A stretch of DNA of 64,000 nt from JABDIP01 sp965227455 (GTDB lineage: Bacteria > Pseudomonadota > Alphaproteobacteria > DSM-16000 > Inquilinaceae): assembly GCA_965227455.1 (NCBI GenBank), contig OZ245752.1, positions 4,526,001 to 4,590,000 of the forward strand, in the 5' to 3' direction. The position numbers were made by a program, and so were the translations under genes. The notes beneath the pieces were generated by a model, which had not been told where the DNA came from, searched no databases, and worked only from the letters and a program-made list of their open reading frames with translations. Positions 24,695 to 32,103 of this stretch are shown in pieces; within the stretch, counting starts at the first letter, position 1, and each line of letters starts with the position of its first letter.

Positions 24695-25849
24695 CTAGTC
24701 CCGGCCCAGGACCCGCATCGTCTCGGCGATGCACAGGAACAGGTGATAGAGGGTGCTGGCTGGAATCGTATCGGACAGGACCTCACCGTCGCGCGCCAGA
24801 CGGTCCCGCCAGACCGGGCCGTCGGCCTCCAGGTAATGGTCGAACATCATCGCCAGATGGGCCCGGGCACGCGCCTCGGCCTTCGGATCGGCCAGAAGTT
24901 CATGGCGGGCGAGATGGGCCTTGATGGCTTCGGATTGGGGCCAGAGCCGCTTGCCGGGCTCCACGACCGCGCCGGTGGTGTCGACCGCGTCGAAGGCTGC
25001 AGGAATCCCGTGCGGTGGCGCATCGACTCCAAATTCCAGCGCCGTGCGGTACAGGCGGTCGGCGGGCCCGACGACGCTGTCATCGCCGGTCAGGCGGCGA
25101 TAGTGCAGCAGCAGCCAGACCCATTCGAAATGATGGCCCGGCTCCCGCAGGGAGCCCTCCGCCCCCTCTGCCGGCCGCCAGTCGGCGGTGAAGAACTCGC
25201 CCAGCGTGCCGGTCTCGGCATCGAAGAAATGCGCGTGGAACAGCGCGATCACCGCCTCGGCGCGGTGGCGCCAGACCTCGTCGCCGGTGGCCTCGAACAG
25301 GGCGAGGCAGGCCTCCAGGAAATGCATATGAGGGTTCTGCCGCCGCGGCATCCGGTCCGTCGTCCCGTCGGGCGCCAGCTCTTCCCAATACCCGCCTCGG
25401 CTGGGATCCGCCAGGCAGTGGTCCAGGAACCCGATTGTGCGCTCGGCCCAGTCGAGGGCCGAACGATCGCCGCTCGTCCTGTACAGCCAGGCCGTGGCGA
25501 ACAGCACGAATGCGTGGTCATAGGTGTCCTTGGTGACGTTCTTCGGGTCGCCTGCCCCAGTCAGTAGGTGATGCCAGCCGCCATCCGGGTCCCAGCCATG
25601 CTCGGTCAGGAAGGCGAAGCCGTCGCGGGCCACATCCAGAGGGCGGCCCGGCGCGCCCAGCAGATGGGCATGGCTGAAGACGTAGATCTGGCGGGCCTGG
25701 ACCCGCAGGCGCCGGTCCGCATCGAGCTGCGGGGCACGGTCCAGGGTCAGCTGTTCGACGAAGCCGCCATTGCGCGGATCGACACCGGCTTCGGCCCAGA
25801 AGGGAACCACGCCGTTCAAGAGCCAGGAGGCGAGATCGGGAATCGCCAC
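24695..25849 (-). CDS. AGE-family epimerase/isomerase
   Basis: The 384-residue protein belongs to the N-acylglucosamine 2-epimerase superfamily, an (alpha/alpha)6 barrel that interconverts sugars such as mannose/fructose or N-acetylglucosamine/N-acetylmannosamine. Diagnostic segments are RVQARQIYVFSHAHLLG, KDTYDHAFVLFATAWLY, RRQNPHMHFLEACLALFE, EPGHHFEWVWLLLHY (catalytic histidine) and KRLWPQSEAIKAHLA. It resembles the mannose isomerase/YihS branch more than renin-binding-protein-type epimerases, but the sugar is unknown. It starts 6 bases after the cyclodeaminase gene ends. Confidence 0.85.
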   Translation of the reverse strand: MAIPDLASWLLNGVVPFWAEAGVDPRNGGFVEQLTLDRAPQLDADRRLRVQARQIYVFSHAHLLGAPGRPLDVARDGFAFLTEHGWDPDGGWHHLLTGAGDPKNVTKDTYDHAFVLFATAWLYRTSGDRSALDWAERTIGFLDHCLADPSRGGYWEELAPDGTTDRMPRRQNPHMHFLEACLALFEATGDEVWRHRAEAVIALFHAHFFDAETGTLGEFFTADWRPAEGAEGSLREPGHHFEWVWLLLHYRRLTGDDSVVGPADRLYRTALEFGVDAPPHGIPAAFDAVDTTGAVVEPGKRLWPQSEAIKAHLARHELLADPKAEARARAHLAMMFDHYLEADGPVWRDRLARDGEVLSDTIPASTLYHLFLCIAETMRVLGRD

Positions 25850-25855
25850 GGCCGC

Positions 25856-26791
25856 TCAGACCACCTGCACCGCGAGCTGGGCGGCGGCCAGGTCCTCCAG
25901 GGCCGTGCCCACCGATTTGAACAGGGTGATCTGGTCGTAGAAGCGTCGGCCGGCGCGTTCGCCCCGGGTCAGCTCGAACAGGTCGCCGGCGATGTCGTCC
26001 TCGGTGATGACACCCGATTTGAGCGGCTGGACGATGTCGCCGGCCTCGTTGGTGGCGCCCTCGCGGGTATCGACGAAGACCCGCGCCTTGGCGACCGCGG
26101 CATCGTCGGTCTCGCGCATCTCCGGCGTGAAGCCGCCGACCAGATCGAGATGGGTGCCGGGTTCCAGCCAGTCGCCCAGGATCAGCGGGTCGCGGCTCAT
26201 TGTGGCGCAGGAGATGACATGGGCGCCGCGCGCCGCCCCCTCCAGATCGGTGGTGGCCGAGACCCGGAAATCCGGCCGGTCCAGCCGGCTCGCCAGCTTC
26301 TTCGCCTTGTCCGGGTTGCGGCCCCAGACCAGCACGTTGCAGATCGGCCGCACCGCCGCATGGGCCAAGATCAGATGCGGCGCCAGCGCGCCGGTCCCCA
26401 CCATCAAGAGCCGCTCGCAATCCTCCCGCGCCAGATAGCGGGCCGCCAGGGCGGAAGCGGCGGCGGTGCGTCGCAGCGTCAGCGACGGGCCGTCGATCAG
26501 CGCCTGGGGCTGGCCGGATTTGCCGTCCAGCAACAGATAGGCCCCCATCACCGAGGGCAGGCTGGCCTGGGCATTGTCCGGGAACACGGTGACCAGCTTG
26601 ACGCCGATATGCCGGCCGGTCTGCCAGGCCGGCATGATCAGCAGGGTGGCGTCGCTGTCGCCATGGGTGGGAATGGTGTGGTGATGGCGCAGCGGCACCG
26701 CACATCCGGAGCGGAACATCTGCCGCAGCTTTTCCGCCAGGGTGGGGTAATCCAGGGCGGTCTCGACCTCGCTGGCGCCGATGATCCGCAT
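25856..26791 (-). CDS. Ornithine cyclodeaminase / mu-crystallin family protein
   Basis: The 311-residue NAD(P)-binding protein shows the family blocks VPLRHHHTIPTHGD, ATLLIMPAWQTGRHIGVKLVTVFPDN, LIDGPSLTLRRTAAASALAARYLA, the Rossmann motif MVGTGALAPHL, and GTHLDLVGGFTPEMRE. Family members include ornithine cyclodeaminase, alanine dehydrogenase, ketimine reductases and delta-1-pyrroline-2-carboxylate reductase, which sequence alone does not separate. It follows lapA by 42 bases on the same strand. Confidence 0.85.
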   Translation of the reverse strand: MRIIGASEVETALDYPTLAEKLRQMFRSGCAVPLRHHHTIPTHGDSDATLLIMPAWQTGRHIGVKLVTVFPDNAQASLPSVMGAYLLLDGKSGQPQALIDGPSLTLRRTAAASALAARYLAREDCERLLMVGTGALAPHLILAHAAVRPICNVLVWGRNPDKAKKLASRLDRPDFRVSATTDLEGAARGAHVISCATMSRDPLILGDWLEPGTHLDLVGGFTPEMRETDDAAVAKARVFVDTREGATNEAGDIVQPLKSGVITEDDIAGDLFELTRGERAGRRFYDQITLFKSVGTALEDLAAAQLAVQVV

Positions 26792-26833
26792 GGCGCTAGG
26801 GCCGTCCTGCGGCGCGGTTGCGGCCGGCGGCGA

Positions 26834-27259
26834 TCATCCGGTCTTGGGGGAGGCGAGCTGCGGCGGCGTGGCCGCGGCCTCCTTTTCGGCAGCGGATTCC
26901 GAGGCCTTGGTCGCGGCGGCGACCCGGGCCGCCTCGCGTTTCCGGGTCTCGGATTCCGCCTGTTCCGCCTCGCGCGCCTTGAGCGTCTCGGCTTCCGCGG
27001 TCAGGCGCCGCAGCCGGTTATGCTGGCGCCGCGCCAGGCGCCGGTAGCGGCCGCCGGACCACCAGGCGATGAAGCCGCCGGTGATGAAGCCGACCACCAG
27101 GGCGCCGAGCACCGGCAGGAAAACCGGCATCTCCAACTCGAACGGCAGCGGCCAGAGCTTCAGGACCGCCGGATCGCGATTCGAGACGGCAAACGAGATC
27201 ACCAGGACCGCCAGCGGCAGGGTGACGATCCAGGACAGATAGCGCAGGGGCTGTTTCAT
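26834..27259 (-). CDS. lapA: LapA-domain inner membrane protein
   Basis: The 141-residue protein has two N-terminal helices (about 9-27 and 43-66) separated by SNRDPAVLKLWPLPFELEMPVF, the LapA (DUF1049) signature, then a basic coiled-coil (about 70-115) and an Ala/Glu-rich tail. In enterobacteria LapA works with LapB in lipopolysaccharide assembly control. In alphaproteobacteria it normally follows ihfB directly; here a 3.8-kb glycosidase gene intervenes. Confidence 0.85.
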   Translation of the reverse strand: MKQPLRYLSWIVTLPLAVLVISFAVSNRDPAVLKLWPLPFELEMPVFLPVLGALVVGFITGGFIAWWSGGRYRRLARRQHNRLRRLTAEAETLKAREAEQAESETRKREAARVAAATKASESAAEKEAAATPPQLASPKTG

Positions 27260-27404
27260 CGAGTGCCGTAATCCGGTGGCGGCGCGAGTCCCGAGAGTCT
27301 CGCCAATTCCGCCAGCAAATCAAGCGGCCTTCCACCCGCGGCGCGCGGCTGAAATCCGATGTGCCGAAACGGCGGATTCGGCGTGTCTGACAGTCCGGGC
27401 CAGG

Positions 27405-30400
27405 CTAGGGCAGGTCCGCCCGGCGGGCGCAGCTCCGAATCGCCCTGCGGTCCTGGCCGGAAATCACTTCCGCCCGCCTCAACTCCGACGTCACGTCGCC
27501 CACACACCGCACGAATGCGCCGTGGCCGGACGAATCCAACACGCACTGGCCGATCGCGTCCGAGATGAATTGCGGTCGGCCGAGAACGTCGGTTAAGGCA
27601 TCCCGGACACCCGTGCTGCAGTCGTCGATCTCGATCTCATGGGCGAATCCGTGTCTCAGGCCGAAGCCGAACGCGAACAGCGGATCATAGATCTGCGAAC
27701 CGAAATCGCCGTCGTCGTCATCGCCGTCGTCGCCGTCATCGTCATCGCCGTCGTGAGAGACGCGCTGGACGAAGCGGCGGTTGTCCCCGTCATCGTCGTC
27801 ATCATCGCCGTCGTCGTCATCGTCGTCGCCGATCCGCACCGGAACGTTGATCGGGATCTGGTCCATGCTGCGCGGCCAGCTGACCGGCAGGGTGCCGCGG
27901 AAATCGGCCCGTCCGAACAGCACCTCCGCGACGCCGTCCCCCTCCGTGCCCGGAAGCCAAGCGGCGACCAGCACATCGATATTCGGCAGCAGATCGGTGA
28001 TGATCATCGGCCGGCCCGACACGATCACCACCACGCAAGGCAGCTCGCCGCAAACCGTGGTGATCGCATTCTGGTCGGCCTGATCGAGATGCAGGTCGAA
28101 ACGGCCCTGCTCGATATTGCCGATATCGCCGAAACCTTCCGTGTAGGGCGTCTCGCCGACCACGACGATTCCGACATCGTGCCCCAGCGTCGGGGCTGAC
28201 GCGTCCTCGCTGAAGGTGACCGGGCCGCCGCCGGCGACGATAGCCTCAATGCCGTCCAGAATCGTCGTGCCGGGCGTGATATCGCCGCTGCCGCCCTGCC
28301 AGGCGATACTCCAACCGCCGGACTGGTGGCCGATATTGTCGGCGTTCTTGCCCGCCACATAGACTCGGGCATCCTCGGCCAGCGGCAGCAGGTAGTCGTC
28401 GTCCTTCAACAGGACCAGGGATTCCCGGACCGCCTGCCGCGCCACGGCGCGGTGCTCGGGCGAGCCGATCGAACCGATCTCGGTGCGATCGGCAAACGGC
28501 CGTTCGAACAGGCCGAGCTCGAACTTCTTGGTCAGGATGCGGTCGAGCGCATCGTCGATTCGAGCCATCTGGACATCGCCCTCGGCGACTTCACCGAGCA
28601 AAGTCCCGATGAACAGCTGATAGGCGTTCGGCACCATGACCAGATCGATGCCGGCATTGATGCCGATCTCCACATCGCTCGAATTGGCGCCCTCGACCAC
28701 GTCATAGGGTCCCGGTATCTGGTCGATGGCCTGCCAGTCCGACACGATGAAGCCGTCAAAGCCCAGTTCACCCTTGAGCACCACGTTGTTTAGGTAGTCA
28801 TGGGCGTGCATCTTCAGCGGCTCGTTGCCGTCAAGGAAGTCGACGCTGCTGTAAGACGGCATGATCGACCCCACGCCCCGCTCGATGGCCTCGATGAAGG
28901 GCGGCACATGAATCGCCCGCAACTCCGACTCGGTCAGTTCGGTAATGCCCTGATCGATGGTGTAGGCGCCCGTCGACGAGGAGCCGAAAGTGGTGCCGCC
29001 ATCGCCGATCCAGTGCTTGGCGGTCGCCAGCACGGTGTTCGGGGCCGACAGATCGTCGCCCTGATAGCCGTCGATGCTGGAGGCCATCATGGTTGCGATA
29101 TCCGGGTGCTCGCCGAAGCTCTCATAGGTTCGGCCCCAGCGGATGTCGCGGGTCACGCAGAGGCAGGGGGAGTAGTCCCAGGGGATCCCGGTCGCATAGA
29201 CCTCCTTCGCGGTGATCTCGGCGATCTGCCGGACGAGATCGGGATTGCGCGAGGCCCCGAGGCCGATGTTGTGCGGAAACAGGGTAGCGCCGACCACGTT
29301 GTTGTGGCCGTGAACCGCGTCGACACCATAGATAAGCGGGATCTGCAGACGGGTCTGCAATGCGCGCGCCTGATAGCCGTCGACCAGATCGGCCCAGGCC
29401 TCCGGCGTGTTGGGCGTCGGTGCGGAACCGCCGCCGCTGAGCAGGGCGCCCAGCTGGAACGTCGCGATATCCTGGGCATCGATCAGCGAGCCCTGCTCGA
29501 CCAGCGTCATCTGACCGACCTTCTCCTCCACGGTCATCCGCGATATCAGGTCGTTGACCCGCTCGCGGACGGGACGGTCAGGATCGAGATAGGCAAAGCC
29601 ATGGGCGTTGATCACCACATTGGCCGGGTTGTTGCCACCGACGACCGTTTGTCCGTCATCCGCCAGCGTCAGCGAAAGGGCGATCGTCTCGGCGAACTCG
29701 TCGACACTGTCGGACACCGTGGTCACGGAGACGGTCCTGGCCGTGCCCGATGCTGTGCCGGCGTCGAAGACCAGCGTCTCGGAGACCGGTGCGTAATCGT
29801 CACCGGCCAGCGCGGTGCCGTCCGCCGTAGAGGTGACGGTGGCGGTTATTGGCGCTGCGATGGGCTCGCCGTCGGTCGTCTCCAGGACGACTTCGACGGT
29901 CGCCGTATCGCCTTCGTCGGCCAGATAGACGGGGCTGGAGAAATCCACCACCGCCTGCACCGGATCCGGCGCGAAGCCGAAGACCTGCACCTGGTCGAGG
30001 GAGAAGGACCCGGCTCCGGAGCCGATCGGCAGACCGAAGGCGTAGCCCCACATCTCAGTGAGGTCCAGGGTGGCGTTGATCGGGCCGCCGGTTGGCTGAA
30101 AGCTGGTCCGCAGACGGAATTCCGAGAATGGAATGACCACTTCGGTCCAACCTGCGAAATCGTCGGTAAAGAAGAATTCCCAGAGTTCCGACGCCTCGGC
30201 GTTGACGCCGCCATCCTTGATCTCGAACTGGATGGTCCGTCCCGAGCCGGGCGGCAGCGGCGTCATATTGGTTCCGAAGAACCAGAATCGTATGCCTTCG
30301 AATCCACTCCAATCCTGCGGATCGGAATCGAAGCTCAGATTCTGGACGAGGCCGCCGAAGATATTGATGTCGTAGTCGACCTGCAGGACCTGGTTCGGGC

Positions 30401-31193
30401 TGAGCCCGAGTGCCGGCAGGTCCAGATCGACCGCCGTCAATGTCGGATTGTCGTCGCCGTCGCCGCCGAAGGTAAAGATGCCTACAGGAAAGCCGAACGG
30501 GATGTCGCCCTCGAAGTCTTCCAGCGTGATGACCTGTTGAAAGACCTCGACCTGATCCAGCAGAAACGAGGCCGGCCCGGTGCCGATCGGCAAGCCGAAC
30601 GCATAGCCCCACATCCGCGTTAGATCCAGATTGCCGTCATTCGGCGCACCGGGCGGCTGAAAACTGGTGCGTCTAACGAAGTCGGAGAACCGGAAAGAAA
30701 CCAGCTTCCATCCGTCGACGTCGTCGACGAAGAAGACCTCCCACAGCTCCGAGGCTTCGGCATTGGCGCCGCCGTCCTTGATTTCCATCTGGATGGTGTC
30801 GCCTGAATTGCTGCCGCGGAACCAGAAGCGGAACCCCTCGAACGCGCTCCAATCCTGCGGGTCGGTGTCGAAGCTCAGATTGTGAACGAAGCCGCCGAAG
30901 ATATTGATGTCATAGTCGACCTGCATGACGCGATTGCCGGGAGCCGCTCCTGGCCGGTCGGATGCGACGTCGGACAATATGGGATTGTCGTCGCCGTCAC
31001 CGCCGAAGGTGAAAATTCCTACCGGATCGACGAGGGGGAGGGGTGCGAACGGAATGCCGCTTTCGAAGTCGTCGATGGTCGAAATCGGCCCGTTTTGGCC
31101 CTTAGCCGGCGCGATGCCGATCACAAGCACAAAGAAGAGTCCCAGTAACGCCGATACGCAGAATCCTCGGCCGTCAACCCGGTCCCGGCTCAT
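27405..31193 (-). CDS. Secreted multidomain GH3 beta-glucosidase with duplicated CBM11-like modules
   Basis: The 1262-residue protein starts with a signal peptide (CVSALLGLFFVLVIGIAPAKG). Two similar about 190-residue modules follow (about 35-225 and 226-415), each with an FTFGGDGDDNP start, VDYDINIFGG, DPQDWS.FEG.RFWF and an MWGYAFGLPIG end, resembling CBM11/CIA30-type jelly rolls. A Calx-beta-like domain follows (about 425-535). The GH3 catalytic domains come next, with GVDAVHGHNNVVGATLFPHN, a KHW sequence and the nucleophile region GFDGFIVSDWQ. Two Asp-rich runs sit just before the conserved YDPLFAFGFGL strand. GGGAGGG precedes the ATG at 31193. It splits lapA from ihfB and probably degrades beta-glucans outside the cytoplasm. 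Confidence 0.88.
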   Translation of the reverse strand: MSRDRVDGRGFCVSALLGLFFVLVIGIAPAKGQNGPISTIDDFESGIPFAPLPLVDPVGIFTFGGDGDDNPILSDVASDRPGAAPGNRVMQVDYDINIFGGFVHNLSFDTDPQDWSAFEGFRFWFRGSNSGDTIQMEIKDGGANAEASELWEVFFVDDVDGWKLVSFRFSDFVRRTSFQPPGAPNDGNLDLTRMWGYAFGLPIGTGPASFLLDQVEVFQQVITLEDFEGDIPFGFPVGIFTFGGDGDDNPTLTAVDLDLPALGLSPNQVLQVDYDINIFGGLVQNLSFDSDPQDWSGFEGIRFWFFGTNMTPLPPGSGRTIQFEIKDGGVNAEASELWEFFFTDDFAGWTEVVIPFSEFRLRTSFQPTGGPINATLDLTEMWGYAFGLPIGSGAGSFSLDQVQVFGFAPDPVQAVVDFSSPVYLADEGDTATVEVVLETTDGEPIAAPITATVTSTADGTALAGDDYAPVSETLVFDAGTASGTARTVSVTTVSDSVDEFAETIALSLTLADDGQTVVGGNNPANVVINAHGFAYLDPDRPVRERVNDLISRMTVEEKVGQMTLVEQGSLIDAQDIATFQLGALLSGGGSAPTPNTPEAWADLVDGYQARALQTRLQIPLIYGVDAVHGHNNVVGATLFPHNIGLGASRNPDLVRQIAEITAKEVYATGIPWDYSPCLCVTRDIRWGRTYESFGEHPDIATMMASSIDGYQGDDLSAPNTVLATAKHWIGDGGTTFGSSSTGAYTIDQGITELTESELRAIHVPPFIEAIERGVGSIMPSYSSVDFLDGNEPLKMHAHDYLNNVVLKGELGFDGFIVSDWQAIDQIPGPYDVVEGANSSDVEIGINAGIDLVMVPNAYQLFIGTLLGEVAEGDVQMARIDDALDRILTKKFELGLFERPFADRTEIGSIGSPEHRAVARQAVRESLVLLKDDDYLLPLAEDARVYVAGKNADNIGHQSGGWSIAWQGGSGDITPGTTILDGIEAIVAGGGPVTFSEDASAPTLGHDVGIVVVGETPYTEGFGDIGNIEQGRFDLHLDQADQNAITTVCGELPCVVVIVSGRPMIITDLLPNIDVLVAAWLPGTEGDGVAEVLFGRADFRGTLPVSWPRSMDQIPINVPVRIGDDDDDDGDDDDDDGDNRRFVQRVSHDGDDDDGDDGDDDDGDFGSQIYDPLFAFGFGLRHGFAHEIEIDDCSTGVRDALTDVLGRPQFISDAIGQCVLDSSGHGAFVRCVGDVTSELRRAEVISGQDRRAIRSCARRADLP

Positions 31194-31279
31194 GTTCCCT
31201 CCCCACACGCATTGGTTGGTGCGCAACGAGTTTGCAGCGCAGGTCGAACCGGCTGCCAGAGGTGAACGCGGCAGCCATC

Positions 31280-31292
31280 ACCCATTTTGGGT
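31280..31292. promoter_or_regulatory. Palindrome upstream of the GH3 gene
   Basis: ACCCATTTTGGGT is an inverted repeat (ACCCA, 3 bases, TGGGT) flanked by CATC and, further off, TGATG, about 90 bases upstream of the GH3 start. It could be an operator for a sugar-responsive regulator; nothing else supports this. Confidence 0.25.
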
Positions 31293-31487
31293 ATGTACTA
31301 TGATGTCGCCGGGCTAGCCGGATGTCACAGGCAAATTGCGCGCTGTACGCAAAATTATTCCAGAAATTGCAGATGCCGGCGGGTTGTCTTCGAGGCGCGG
31401 CGCACTAAAAGGCACCATCGGCATTCGAATTGATGCGACCGGCGGACGTCGCCCGCCGGCCATTCGCGCGGGCAGCCGGGCTCTAGG

Positions 31488-31769
31488 TCAGCCCGCGTTC
31501 AGCCTTTCGCGCAGCTGCTTTCCCGTCTTGAAGAACGGGATGAACTTCCGTGCCACCCGGACGGCCTCGCCGGTGCGCGGATTGCGCCCCACCCGGGCAC
31601 TGCGCTCCTTCACGGAGAAGGCGCCGAACCCGCGCAATTCGACCCGCTGGCCGCGGGCCAGCGCTTCGGATATCTCGTCAAAAATGGTCGTGACAATCTT
31701 CTCCACGTCGCGCTGGTAGAGATGAGGATTCTGCTCTGCCAGACGTGTAATCAGTTCCGATTTTGTCAT
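31488..31769 (-). CDS. ihfB: Integration host factor subunit beta
   Basis: IhfB pairs with IhfA to bend DNA in recombination, replication and transcription. The 93-residue protein has the full DNABII fold, with MTKSELITRLA at the start, RVELRGFGAFSVKERSARVGRNPRTGE in the DNA-binding arm (the intercalating proline in GRNPRTG), and KFIPFFKTGKQLRERLN at the end. It lies downstream of rpsA on the same strand, the usual order. Confidence 0.96.
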   Translation of the reverse strand: MTKSELITRLAEQNPHLYQRDVEKIVTTIFDEISEALARGQRVELRGFGAFSVKERSARVGRNPRTGEAVRVARKFIPFFKTGKQLRERLNAG

Positions 31770-32103
31770 GTGTTGACTGCCCCCAGACGGCTGCGGTTAT
31801 TCCGTTCTTTTATGGGTCCGCCGATACGCCCCGAGCGCGGTTCCCTGCCCTCCGGATGCGGCCTGAACCGGCCGTCTGCGATCGTCGGTCTAACGCTGCC
31901 TGTCGTTCCCCAACCCCCGTTCGTCGCCGGCAAAGCCGGTGCGACACTCGATGGTGCCAGAGAGGTTTTTCAAACGCAAGGATAAGCCCCTCAGAAAAAA
32001 GGGTTTTCCTGAACGACGTAAGGATTTGAAGAGGATGCGGAAAAGATCAGGCCGCCACGACGGGGCGTGGCGGCCTGCATAGAACGGTAATTGGAAGGCG
32101 AGG
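31770..32103. other. Intergenic region between rpsA and ihfB
   Basis: These 334 bases hold the rpsA terminator hairpin (32049-32076) and presumably the ihfB promoter. No open frame here has coding character. A run of six A (31995-32000 area) next to GGGTTTTCC is present but forms no clear hairpin. Confidence 0.5.
32049..32076 (-). terminator. Terminator of rpsA
   Basis: Arms 32049-32059 (AGGCCGCCACG) and 32066-32076 (CGTGGCGGCCT) form an 11-bp perfect stem with a 6-base loop. On the minus strand it is followed by GATCTTTTCC, 28 bases after the rpsA stop codon, giving a probable intrinsic terminator. Confidence 0.65.

Noticed and set aside
27639..28199. Plus-strand frame with long VVIVIAVV runs that looks like a membrane protein
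   Set aside because: It is the complement of the Asp-rich repeat in the GH3 gene (GAT/GAC reads as ATC/GTC); no start signal or conservation.
28800..30623. 607-residue plus-strand frame opposite the GH3 gene
   Set aside because: No domain; composition mirrors the Asp- and Gly-rich codons of the glycosidase.
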